From contig JASLJE010000002.1 of assembly GCA_030152565.1 (NCBI GenBank), positions 62,001-126,000 of the forward strand: 64,000 nt of DNA, written 5' to 3'. Origin of the DNA: Peptoniphilaceae bacterium. Its GTDB lineage: Bacteria > Bacillota > Clostridia > Tissierellales > Peptoniphilaceae. This document shows positions 8,801 through 15,686 of the stretch, piece after piece. The notes under the pieces are model-generated. The model did no database searches. It was given only the letters and a program-made list of their open reading frames with translations, and was not told where the DNA came from. Both the position numbers and the translations under genes were made by a program. Position 1 is the first letter of the stretch. Every line of letters begins with the position of its first letter.

Positions 8801-9551
8801 CAGCTGGCCTGGTGGCCAAGGTTTTTTCCAGGCTGGACTTATAGCTGTTTTCCTTTTCCTTGTAAAGGGAGGAAGCCTGGTCTAGATCCTTCATCTTATG
8901 GGACTTTATCAGGGCATAGGAAGGCTTTTCCACCTGCCAATTGTCCCTAGTCACCAGGCCAAAAAAATCAGATGATGAGCCGGTAAAGGAGCTATTGCCC
9001 CTGCTGGTTAGGATATAGTCGACAGACTCTACAAAGCCTACCAGTTTAAGCTGGTCCTGGGCCAGGTAAAAGTCGTCATCCTGGCCAGGGATTTTTTCGT
9101 TTTTTATCCTTATGGTCTGGCCTAATTCTAGACCTAGGCCTTCCTTGGCCAGTAGGTCTAGGGCTATTTCATCTGGGGCCTGGGGTAGTCTTCCCTCCTT
9201 GACCAAGTACTTATTAATGTCCTGGGTAAGAGAATAGACTTGAAGCTTCTTATCCTCATCTTTAAGGAAAAAATCCTTATTAGAGCCGTATTCTATCTGG
9301 TCTATGTAGGATTGGTTTTCCAGGAGGGCCTTGTCCTTTTCTTCCAGGCCCAGGTAGGACTCTACCTTGAAATCATACATGTTGTGGTTCTGGGTCTTCT
9401 CCTTTAGGGAGGCCCTAAGGTTGGGACCTGTAGTCTTTAGGCCTATAAAGACAGTCGCTCCCAGGCAAGTCATGGCAATAATGGCCAAATACCTGGTAAG
9501 ACTATTTTTAATGGTCCTAAAGATATCCTTGATTAAACTTTTATTTTTCAT
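5808..9551 (-). CDS. FtsX-type ABC permease with giant extracellular coiled coil
   Basis: A 1247-residue permease of the MacB/FtsX type (lipoprotein, antimicrobial-peptide or stress export family). One TM is near residues 18-40. An outside region follows whose part at about 250-690 is almost pure heptad sequence rich in LDQA, KDLD and QLDQ. Then come three TMs (about 722-745, 770-795, 817-838) forming an FtsX core, another TM near 890-912, a second outside domain and three C-terminal TMs (about 1117-1230). The two FtsX cores make it a complete one-chain permease, and the ATPase is encoded 7 nt upstream. Substrate is unknown. The coil would be long enough to span a thick wall or organise a complex, which is inference. 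Confidence 0.85.
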   Translation of the reverse strand: MKNKSLIKDIFRTIKNSLTRYLAIIAMTCLGATVFIGLKTTGPNLRASLKEKTQNHNMYDFKVESYLGLEEKDKALLENQSYIDQIEYGSNKDFFLKDEDKKLQVYSLTQDINKYLVKEGRLPQAPDEIALDLLAKEGLGLELGQTIRIKNEKIPGQDDDFYLAQDQLKLVGFVESVDYILTSRGNSSFTGSSSDFFGLVTRDNWQVEKPSYALIKSHKMKDLDQASSLYKEKENSYKSSLEKTLATRPAEVKVQLQKEGQEKIDQALEEIRDGKKDLAQARKDLDQAKKDLDQAWKDYDQEENKALDEINQAKIKIGSEKGQLDQARKDLDSAWINYENNLKKSQDQLAVEENKLTQAKKDLDQARKELDLAQGQLDQEKTSLDQAWKDYYQGLELLEKKKNDLLQSKNQLEGAIEEIENSLDPNLKEEDLRAILAKLEGEKNKFQEDLDHLQFQIEGLKEEIKILEDQLEESEDPGLIGQLEEKLKILTGKKDELVQVESQVQAGLDQIKIQLDQTEKALAGLVKLDELKASLKELKQGLDQIKAKLIEVKKGKDKLLQGQEELDKAEEEIARNESSYQKGLKAYEDGLVVFQKEKTTALDQLDQAKLLLSKNEEDLSQARLLLDQASLDLSQEEEKALDLLDQAKEKILDGQKDYEEGEKEFKKENLKALEEIEEAEKKVEDAKKDLDKIKVPNYIVHGKYDDFTFNTYIDEAESMDSMSLIFTSMFYLVAILVALTTIMRMVDTERVQIGTLKALGYSPRQIAFKYLFYGVSASLIGSILGIVLGYYGLMPPIFKAYTAQTNLEQVAHIFNPNYIWVCLAISVLSIGLAAYYSVNSSLKENAANLMRPKAPEIGRKNFLENFPFIWKRMSFLQKVTFRNLSRNRIRMFMTILGVAGSSGLIAMGYGIKSSVQGIGDKQFNYIYNYDIQALYQGDDKDLEDLYTFLDQEDLDRLEAISDLVTIKNKKGFYENVSLLATDEKENLNKFIKLQDRRSKKTYSLDDQGLIISEKLAQAVDKKVGEKISIKDSQGLEHKLPISHITEHYSGHQIYMTRDFYQSHLSEDQDYNSLLIKVKKGDVKAINKSLKDEKAIVKTIPIYDLNDVLDDLVESLDMVVWVIIVISSLLTFVVLYNLTNINVSERKRELSTIKVLGFRPRETLTYIFRETLILTGLGILIGFIVGRLMHIAIVLALSPSSVLLDPQMNKLSYLYSAILVGVFTLVVMFIIDREIKKIDMVEALKSID
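7610..8890 (-). repeat. Degenerate coding repeat (LDQA heptads) inside the permease gene
   Basis: At least nine copies of the plus-strand word GCCTGGTC occur between about 7612 and 8880, each reading D-Q-A on the coding strand. They reflect the heptad coiled coil and are irregularly spaced. Such short repeats may let the coil change length by recombination. Confidence 0.6.
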
Positions 9552-9558
9552 CTTCCAC

Positions 9559-10260
9559 CTACCATTCTATTTCTTCTATAGGTATAGGCTTCTCATTTTT
9601 ACTTATCTTTTTAACCTTGGCATCTCTTATTTCTATAACCTTGTCAGCCATAGGCGCTACAGCCTGGTTGTGGGTTATAACTATAACTGTTGTGGCAGTT
9701 TTCTTACAGGTATCATGTAGGAGTTTTAAGATGTCCTTACCTGTTTTATAGTCTAGGGCGCCTGTAGGCTCATCACAAAGAAGGATCTTAGGCTTCTTGG
9801 CTAGGGCCCTGGCTATGGCTACCCTTTGTTGTTCTCCACCAGAAAGTTGGGAGGGAAAGTTATCCATCCTGTCTTCTAGGCCTACCAGGCCTAGGACCTG
9901 GCTTGAATCCATGGCCTGGTCTACTATTTGGGTGGCCATTTCAACATTTTCCTTGGCAGTCAGGTTGGGGATTAGGTTGTAGAATTGAAAGACAAAGCCT
10001 ATGTCAAAGCGCCTGTAGTCAGTTAGTTGGGCCTGGCTATAGGCTGTTATAAGTCTATCGTCTACTATTATTTCTCCCTTATCTGCTGTATCCAGGCCTC
10101 CTAGAATATTTAGGGTGGTAGATTTACCAGCTCCAGACGGCCCTACTATGATGACAAACTCCCCTTCATCTATATCAAAGCTGATCTTATCATTGGCCCT
10201 GATTAGGGTGTCTCCCATCCTATAAATTTTTTCCACATCTGTAAATTTTATATATGACAT
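9559..10260 (-). CDS. ABC transporter ATP-binding protein (MacB/LolD type)
   Basis: A 233-residue ATPase that powers the adjacent FtsX-type permease. Walker A GPSGAGKST is at about 39-47, followed by a Q-loop in FVFQFYNLIPNL, the signature LSGGEQQRVAIARAL, Walker B ILLCDEPTGALD and the H-loop ITHNQ. Its length and the GEQQRVAIARAL signature fit the MacB/LolD/FtsE subfamily. The start has GAGGAG 6-7 nt upstream. It is the first gene of a two-gene minus-strand operon and is divergent from htrA across a 135-nt AT-rich gap that has a TATAAT on the plus strand at 10331-10336. Confidence 0.92.
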   Translation of the reverse strand: MSYIKFTDVEKIYRMGDTLIRANDKISFDIDEGEFVIIVGPSGAGKSTTLNILGGLDTADKGEIIVDDRLITAYSQAQLTDYRRFDIGFVFQFYNLIPNLTAKENVEMATQIVDQAMDSSQVLGLVGLEDRMDNFPSQLSGGEQQRVAIARALAKKPKILLCDEPTGALDYKTGKDILKLLHDTCKKTATTVIVITHNQAVAPMADKVIEIRDAKVKKISKNEKPIPIEEIEW

Positions 10261-10395
10261 AATCTCCTCGCTTACTTGACTACATAATTTCTTAATATTT
10301 TTATATTAAATTAATAATGAAAGTTCTAATATAATATTACCCTAACTTGGGTACTATTAATAATAATAAGGAAAAAAGTCATTAAGGAGGTTATT

Positions 10396-11748
10396 ATGGA
10401 CAAGAAAGATGGATTTGATAAGACCAATGATTTATCTGACTGGATAAATGCCAATAGTTTGGACCAGTCAGAAGAAAATAGACAAGAGACAGATAAGATT
10501 TACACTAGAGAAGAACTGAATGAAGAGTTAAATAGGGACAGAAAAGAAAAAGAGGATAAGAGAGAAGAAGACAAGAAGGACTATTTTAGGCCTGACTTGG
10601 AAAAACTTATCTCAGAAGAAGTAAAAAAACAAAACAAGAAGAAACCTATGAGGGTAATCGCCCTTATACTGGTAGGGGCCATACTAGGATCCTTCCTGGG
10701 CATGGGACTAGGCTATAAGATTACCAGGGATGAAATTGCTAAAAACCCTAAGATTATCCAAGAGGGCAGCAATATTAGTATAAATACTACAGAAGAAATG
10801 AATGTGGAAAATGCTGTAGCAGTTAAGGCTACTCCTTCAGTTGTAGGTATAGCAGTTGACGTCCATGGCTACGGAGGATTTTTCGGCATGGAAAGGGTGG
10901 AAGGACAAAATATAGGCTCAGGTATTATAGTATCTGAAGACGGCCATATCTTGACCAATGCCCATGTTTTAAGCGGGGGAGATGAGGACGGCATCAATGT
11001 TTTATTCCACGACAATAACATAGCCCAAGCAACTCTTTTATGGAAGGATGAAACCTTGGACCTAGCCATTATCAAGGTCAATAAAAAGGGCCTACAAAAG
11101 GTTGAAATGGCTGATTCAGACAGTGTAAAGGTGGGAGACAAGGCCATAGCCATAGGAAATCCAGTTGGGCTTAACCTTCAATCAACCTTAACATCAGGCT
11201 ATATATCAGGAATCAACAGGAGTATTAAGCTAAAGGATGGCCAAATTATGGATGGTCTTTTCCAAACAGATGCCTCTATAAACTCTGGTAACAGTGGAGG
11301 GGCCTTGTTAAACAAGCACGGTCAACTTATAGGAATAAATACAGCCAAGATTCAAAGTACAGACGGTATAGGCTTTGCCATACCTGCCAATGTGGCTAGA
11401 AATATTATAGACCAGGTTGTTAGAACTGGTAGCTATAGCCCTACCTATATAGGAATTAAGGGGATAAACCTAGATATCTACAAACAGTACTATGCAGATG
11501 AAAAAATTGATGTGGAAGATGGAGTCCTAGTTACAGAGGTAATCAAGGGATCTACAGCAGATCAAGCCAATATTCAAGCTGGAGATATAATTGTTGGTGT
11601 AGGAGACAAGAAGGTCGAGTCTATGAACAAGTTAAAACAAGTTCTTCTAGACTACAATACAGGAGACAAGAGCCAGTTAACCATAATAAGAAACAATAAG
11701 GAAATGAAAATAGATGTTACTTTCGTCGGCGAAAAGATGGATGTATAA
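10396..11748 (+). CDS. htrA: Membrane-anchored HtrA/DegP serine protease
   Basis: Surface quality-control protease that degrades misfolded exported proteins. The 450-residue protein has a highly charged cytoplasmic N-terminus of about 84 residues, one TM (about 85-106), a trypsin-like domain with the triad His190 (TNAHV), Asp222 (LDLAII) and Ser300 (GNSGGALL), and a C-terminal PDZ domain (about 350-445). This is the standard Firmicutes HtrA layout. SD AAGGAGG is 7 nt upstream. It is monocistronic, with a terminator after it, and divergent from the ABC exporter, whose own envelope role would fit shared stress control. Confidence 0.93.
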   Translation: MDKKDGFDKTNDLSDWINANSLDQSEENRQETDKIYTREELNEELNRDRKEKEDKREEDKKDYFRPDLEKLISEEVKKQNKKKPMRVIALILVGAILGSFLGMGLGYKITRDEIAKNPKIIQEGSNISINTTEEMNVENAVAVKATPSVVGIAVDVHGYGGFFGMERVEGQNIGSGIIVSEDGHILTNAHVLSGGDEDGINVLFHDNNIAQATLLWKDETLDLAIIKVNKKGLQKVEMADSDSVKVGDKAIAIGNPVGLNLQSTLTSGYISGINRSIKLKDGQIMDGLFQTDASINSGNSGGALLNKHGQLIGINTAKIQSTDGIGFAIPANVARNIIDQVVRTGSYSPTYIGIKGINLDIYKQYYADEKIDVEDGVLVTEVIKGSTADQANIQAGDIIVGVGDKKVESMNKLKQVLLDYNTGDKSQLTIIRNNKEMKIDVTFVGEKMDV

Positions 11749-11752
11749 TTAG

Positions 11753-11783
11753 AAAGGGTCTTAGTTTAAACTAAGGCCTTTTT
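11753..11783 (+). terminator. Rho-independent terminator after htrA
   Basis: An 11-bp inverted repeat with one G-T wobble, GGTCTTAGTTT followed by AAACTAAGGCC, precedes five T residues. Confidence 0.85.
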
Positions 11784-11799
11784 AATTAAAGGAGTTAAT

Positions 11800-12525
11800 A
11801 TGTTTGAGTTAAAGCAGGAGTTTTTTCAAAAAAAAGATGGCTATGAAAAAGTAGACCTGGTTGTTAAGGCAGCTAGCCTGGGGGAACTTTTTACAGCCTA
11901 TGACCAAAAACTTAAGAGCTTGTCCCAAGAGGCGCCTAGCTATGGCCTAGGCAACCTGGGAGAAGATAGGGAGGCAAGGATAAAAATAAAGATAAGAAGA
12001 AAAAAAGACCAGGAAGACCTGATCAAGGTTTTAGATGGTCTAGCCCCCATAATGGAGGTCCTACTGGACAATAGTTATGGGGATGATAAATACCTATATA
12101 ATAGAAGAAAAAGACCTAAAGAGCTTGAAATATATCCCGACTATCTAGTGTATGATATGGGGGATAGTGGGGAAAAAGACTTGGTGAAGGCCAGTGTGGG
12201 ACTGATCTATAGCCTGGTCTACCAACAAGAGCTTTTCCAGGTCCTAGAAGAAGCTTTTTTACTTATGAGAAAGGAAATTGTAGAGGGAGGCTTTAATTCT
12301 GCTTCCTTTAATGGGCTACAGGGTTATTATTTTTCCCGCTACTTTGTCAAATGGCTAATAGACTTAAGAGACTTGGTAGAAAAAAAACCCTTGGAAGGGG
12401 AGGATTTTCTTTTTGGCCTGGAAGACTATGTGGATAAGTTGGAAAATCCCAGGGATAAATCACTGAAGGCATATGGAAAATTAGCTTGGGAAGACTTTTT
12501 AAGCACCAAGAAAATAGACTACTAG
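11800..12525 (+). CDS. Uncharacterised protein, 241 residues
   Basis: I do not recognise this protein. It appears soluble, with no signal peptide and no convincing membrane segment. The N-terminal half is mixed and charged, with a basic patch KIKIRRKKD near residue 65. The C-terminal half looks helical, with many Leu, Phe and Tyr residues. An AAAGGAG site lies 7 nt before the start and codon use matches its neighbours, so it is very probably expressed. It stands alone between the htrA terminator and the DnaA-box cluster, so context gives no clear role. Confidence 0.75.
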   Translation: MFELKQEFFQKKDGYEKVDLVVKAASLGELFTAYDQKLKSLSQEAPSYGLGNLGEDREARIKIKIRRKKDQEDLIKVLDGLAPIMEVLLDNSYGDDKYLYNRRKRPKELEIYPDYLVYDMGDSGEKDLVKASVGLIYSLVYQQELFQVLEEAFLLMRKEIVEGGFNSASFNGLQGYYFSRYFVKWLIDLRDLVEKKPLEGEDFLFGLEDYVDKLENPRDKSLKAYGKLAWEDFLSTKKIDY

Positions 12526-12626
12526 ATGTAGACATTTAAAAGCTTTGAGCCACTATTTAAAGCATTAATATTTAAAATAATAGGATTTTAATTGAGGGAA
12601 AAGGAATTTGAGACCCAGTTTTAAAC

Positions 12627-12756
12627 TTACCCACACTTATCTAAGTACTTATCCAGAAAATGTGGATAGATAAATGGGTAAAAATAGACTTATCCACCAA
12701 CTTATCCACAAAAACCTCTAAAATGTGGATAAGTCACCTGTTAATTGTGTGGAAAA
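12627..12756. other. Cluster of seven DnaA-box-like sites
   Basis: Sites matching TTATCCACA with at most one mismatch: 12627-12635 (+, TTACCCACA), 12649-12657 (+, TTATCCAGA), 12661-12669 (-, CTATCCACA), 12690-12698 (+, TTATCCACC), 12702-12710 (+, perfect), 12724-12732 (-, perfect) and 12748-12756 (-, TTTTCCACA). Seven sites in 130 bp is far above chance. Very AT-rich DNA follows up to about 12840. No dnaA or dnaN is nearby, and genes on both sides run the same way, so it may titrate DnaA or control hpf rather than be the chromosomal origin. The whole gap 12526-12883 otherwise holds only the hpf promoter. Confidence 0.8.
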
Positions 12757-12811
12757 GATTTTAAATATAAATATACATTGGACAAAATAAGTATGTGAGT
12801 CAAATAACAAA

Positions 12812-12840
12812 TTGAATTTTAATTGTTAATTAAGTATAAA
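12812..12840 (+). promoter_or_regulatory. Sigma-A promoter for hpf
   Basis: TTGAAT (12812-12817), 17-nt spacer, TATAAA (12835-12840). It lies 44 nt before the hpf start and 56 nt after the last DnaA-box-like site. Confidence 0.65.
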
Positions 12841-12883
12841 GATGGGTAGATATATATTAACAACCAAACAAGGAGGGGTGTTA

Positions 12884-13423
12884 ATGAAAATTAATTATGT
12901 AGGTAGAAACATTAAGATTAGAGACAATTTTAAAGAACAAGTGGATCGTAAACTAGGAAGACTTGATAAATACTTCCAAGAAGACGTTGAAGCTACAGCA
13001 ACATTTTCTACCCAAGGAAACTTTAAAACTGTTGAAGTTACAATTTGGTTGACATCAGGTACAATACTTAGGGCTGAAGAAACTTCAGATGATATGTTGA
13101 CTGCAGTAGATATAGCAGTAGATTCATTGGATTCTCAACTTAGAAAGTACAAGACTAAGTTGCAAAATAGAAGATATTCAAATGAGTCGATTAGGTTTGA
13201 GCAAGTACCAGATGACGTAGAAGCTTTAGATGAGGACTATAAGCCTGATATAGTTAGGGTGAAGAAAATTGGATTGAAACCAATGTTTTCAGAAGAAGCC
13301 ATACTACAAATGGATTTATTAGGACATGATTTCTTTGTTTACTTAGACGCTGACACCGAATTGGTATCTGTAGTCTATAAGAGAAATGACGGGAATTATG
13401 GTTTGATAGAGCCTACTCTATAA
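12884..13423 (+). CDS. hpf: Ribosome hibernation promoting factor, long form
   Basis: Binds the 30S decoding centre and pairs ribosomes into inactive 100S dimers during starvation. The 179-residue protein begins MKINYVGRNIKIRDNFKEQ. It has the S30AE/RaiA domain at about 1-100 and the C-terminal dimerisation domain typical of long HPF, with VRVKKIGLKPM and MDLLGHDFFVYLD. The start at 12884 is chosen over an in-frame ATG at 12842 because AAGGAGGGG lies just upstream and homology begins here. It is monocistronic, with its own promoter and terminator. The DnaA-box cluster upstream is an unusual neighbour. Confidence 0.95.
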   Translation: MKINYVGRNIKIRDNFKEQVDRKLGRLDKYFQEDVEATATFSTQGNFKTVEVTIWLTSGTILRAEETSDDMLTAVDIAVDSLDSQLRKYKTKLQNRRYSNESIRFEQVPDDVEALDEDYKPDIVRVKKIGLKPMFSEEAILQMDLLGHDFFVYLDADTELVSVVYKRNDGNYGLIEPTL

Positions 13424-13438
13424 TAGATTATAAGAAGA

Positions 13439-13461
13439 GGGAGGGGGAACCTCCCTTTTTT
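13439..13461 (+). terminator. Rho-independent terminator after hpf
   Basis: GGGAGG (13439-13444) pairs with CCTCCC (13450-13455), followed by six T residues. Confidence 0.85.
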
Positions 13462-13479
13462 AATGAAGAGGAGAACAAT

Positions 13480-14160
13480 ATGGATGACTACAAGAAAAAC
13501 GAAAGGTTAGAAGAGGATGCTGGCCAAGAAGAAGAGGAAAAGGTAGAAGATACCAGCCCCCTTTATAGCAGAGAAGATTTGGAAGAGGAAGCAAAAAAAC
13601 ACAAGGAATATTTTGAGGAAGAAAAGCCTAAGAAGAAAAGAAATATTAAAAACATTATAATCTTAGTCCTAACAGGTGTTATAGCCATCCTCCTAGTTTT
13701 TTTCCTACCCTTTACCCAAAAGATAGACGAGGTAATACCAGTGGTAGTGGAAAAAGGTGGAAATGTAAATGACAATGAAAAGGAATATGTCTATGTCAAG
13801 GGTAGTATCAAGGCCCCTCTTGTATTTTTTGGTAGCAGGGAGTTTAAGGGAAATATTTATATATCCTATATAGATATACCAGGCCAGACTCCAGATGGAC
13901 CAAAACAAGTCTTAACTGACATGAAAAAAGGCCTATCTAGTTCAGATATAATCCTTACTCCAGAAAAGGGAGATATACCCAAGGCCTACAATATAGCCAA
14001 GCTAAAGAGCAAGGGACTTTTCTCCTACTTTGAAATAGAGATTACCAACTTTGAAAAGGAAGAGGCCTTTAAGAAATATACCAATGATAGGATCTTTGGT
14101 CCAGCCTTTAATGTGGATGAAAAAGAAGAGGTAAAGAAGGTTCTAAGAGTGACCAAATAG
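13480..14160 (+). CDS. Uncharacterised single-pass membrane protein
   Basis: I do not recognise a family. The 226-residue protein has a very acidic N-terminus (about 1-48), a Lys/Arg-rich stop KPKKKRNIKN, and one TM at about 55-76. The outside part of about 150 residues is predicted to be a beta-rich domain with repeated Gly-Asn and Tyr-Ile segments (for example GNIYISYIDIPG). Topology is inside N-terminus, outside C-terminus, from the positive-inside rule. A GAGGAG site lies 7 nt upstream. It follows the hpf terminator and precedes the MATE gene by 76 nt. The overall design resembles small surface sensors or chaperones, but no function can be assigned. Confidence 0.75.
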   Translation: MDDYKKNERLEEDAGQEEEEKVEDTSPLYSREDLEEEAKKHKEYFEEEKPKKKRNIKNIIILVLTGVIAILLVFFLPFTQKIDEVIPVVVEKGGNVNDNEKEYVYVKGSIKAPLVFFGSREFKGNIYISYIDIPGQTPDGPKQVLTDMKKGLSSSDIILTPEKGDIPKAYNIAKLKSKGLFSYFEIEITNFEKEEAFKKYTNDRIFGPAFNVDEKEEVKKVLRVTK

Positions 14161-14236
14161 GACTCTTGCTAAAACTTGCAAAAAAGATTAGGCTCATATA
14201 ACATATAGGGGTATAACTATGTGAAAAGAGGTAAGT

Positions 14237-15574
14237 ATGGAAAAATTTGAAACGGAAAAATCGAGTAAAATTCTTATTAGTTTGGCTATTCCAGTCATAA
14301 TTAAATCTATAATTTTTGAAATGTACAATCTTGTTGATACATTTTTTGTAGGTAGATATGTTGGAAACGCAGCTATTGCCGCTTTAATGGTGGTTTTTCC
14401 TGTACAGAGATTATTTTTTGCAATTAATGCCCTAATAGGTCAAGGGGCATCATCGTTGTTCTCCAGGTATATGGGGGCAGAGAGAAAGGACAAGGCAGTA
14501 ACTGTATCTAAGACAGGTTTTTACCTGGTATTTATCATTATGTTACCGCTTATGTTTTTAGTAAATGTTTTTTCTGACCCAATCCTATATTTTTTAGGGG
14601 CCAGTGAAAACACTATAGGACTAGCCAGAGACTATCTGTTCTTTGTAAATATATCATCTATATTTATTATATTACAGGGGCTAATCAACTATATTCTCCT
14701 ATCTATGGGAGATGCTAAAACATCCATCAGATCCACTGTTTTTGGAGCCTTAACCAATGTGGTTTTGGATTATATATTAGTTATCAATGTGGGAATGGGT
14801 GTTAAGGGAGCTGCGATAGCTACCATGGTAAGTCAAATTGTTGGCTTCTTATATAGTTTGATAGTCTATTTGAAAAACAGATATAAGGTGGAAGTTAATA
14901 AGAAGAAAATAGCCAAGTACTTTATACCTATTATAGGTATAGGTCTGTCAGCCTTTATAATAGAGGTAGAAGACGCTATTAGTATATCGGTTCTAAATAA
15001 TATCCTAGAGGGTATTATGGGGGACAGGGGAATAGTAATCTTAGGCTTGGTTACTAAAATCTACATGTTCCTATTTATTGCTGTCCTGGGAGTGGCATCA
15101 GCCATGTTGCCAATAGCTGCCTATTATATGGGGGCCAAGCAGGGGGAAAAGCTAAAGGAATTAATAAAAAACACTATTAAGTTTTCCTTTGTTTTAACCT
15201 TGATTTTATGGGCCTTTTCCATGATATTTGCAGAGTATTCCCTGGGCATGTTTGTCAAGGACAAGTCTATCTTGCCTGAGGCGGTTAGGGCCTTTAGGAT
15301 AGTGCTATCCATATTTCCGATAGTATCCTTCTATTATGCCTCCATCTACTACTACCAGGCAGCTGGAAGGGTGCGATCAGCCTTGATTTTATCCTTGGCC
15401 AGACAGTTATTTGTCATGATACCTGTAGCCTTAATTTTAGTCAATGTTTTCCACATGGGAGAACTGGGGGTTTGGTTATCCTTCCCTATTTCAGACTTTG
15501 CTGCAACCATGGTATCCTTGCATGCCTTGAAGACAGATATTTATCCAGAAATAGAAGAAAAATATATTGGCTAG
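14237..15574 (+). CDS. MATE-family multidrug/sodium antiporter
   Basis: A 445-residue inner-membrane protein with about 12 TMs in two homologous halves, the layout of MATE pumps that export cationic drugs or metabolites using Na+ or H+ gradients. Supporting features include the opening IPVIIKSIIFEMYNLVDTFF, where the NxVDTFFVGR pattern is a MATE/MepA hallmark, then GQGASSLFSRYMG, and ALTNVVLDYILV at the end of the first half. The start has an AGAGGT site. It is monocistronic, with a terminator after it. Substrate cannot be predicted. Confidence 0.9.
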   Translation: MEKFETEKSSKILISLAIPVIIKSIIFEMYNLVDTFFVGRYVGNAAIAALMVVFPVQRLFFAINALIGQGASSLFSRYMGAERKDKAVTVSKTGFYLVFIIMLPLMFLVNVFSDPILYFLGASENTIGLARDYLFFVNISSIFIILQGLINYILLSMGDAKTSIRSTVFGALTNVVLDYILVINVGMGVKGAAIATMVSQIVGFLYSLIVYLKNRYKVEVNKKKIAKYFIPIIGIGLSAFIIEVEDAISISVLNNILEGIMGDRGIVILGLVTKIYMFLFIAVLGVASAMLPIAAYYMGAKQGEKLKELIKNTIKFSFVLTLILWAFSMIFAEYSLGMFVKDKSILPEAVRAFRIVLSIFPIVSFYYASIYYYQAAGRVRSALILSLARQLFVMIPVALILVNVFHMGELGVWLSFPISDFAATMVSLHALKTDIYPEIEEKYIG

Positions 15575-15581
15575 GAAGAGA

Positions 15582-15611
15582 AAAGGTATTTCTGTGGAAA
15601 TATCTTTTTTC
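15582..15611 (+). terminator. Rho-independent terminator after the MATE gene
   Basis: The stem AAAGGTATTTC / GAAATATCTTT (one G-T wobble) with a TGTG loop is followed by six T residues. Confidence 0.85.
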
Positions 15612-15634
15612 TTATATATAAATAAATGTTTTTT

Positions 15635-15643
15635 TGTTATAAT
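15635..15643 (+). promoter_or_regulatory. Extended -10 promoter for secA
   Basis: TGTTATAAT is a perfect extended -10 (TGn plus TATAAT) 44 nt before the secA start. No good -35 is seen at the normal distance, as expected for extended -10 promoters. Confidence 0.55.
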
Positions 15644-15686
15644 GATTTATAAGTAAGCCTAAAAATAAAGATAGAAGAGGTGTAAA

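Noticed and set aside
7610..8890. CRISPR-like or satellite repeat
   Set aside because: The repeated word is short, irregularly spaced and explained by heptad coiled-coil coding.
12627..12840. Calling the DnaA-box cluster the chromosomal origin
   Set aside because: No dnaA, dnaN, recF or gyrase genes are near, and gene orientation does not diverge around it. Reported as a cluster only.
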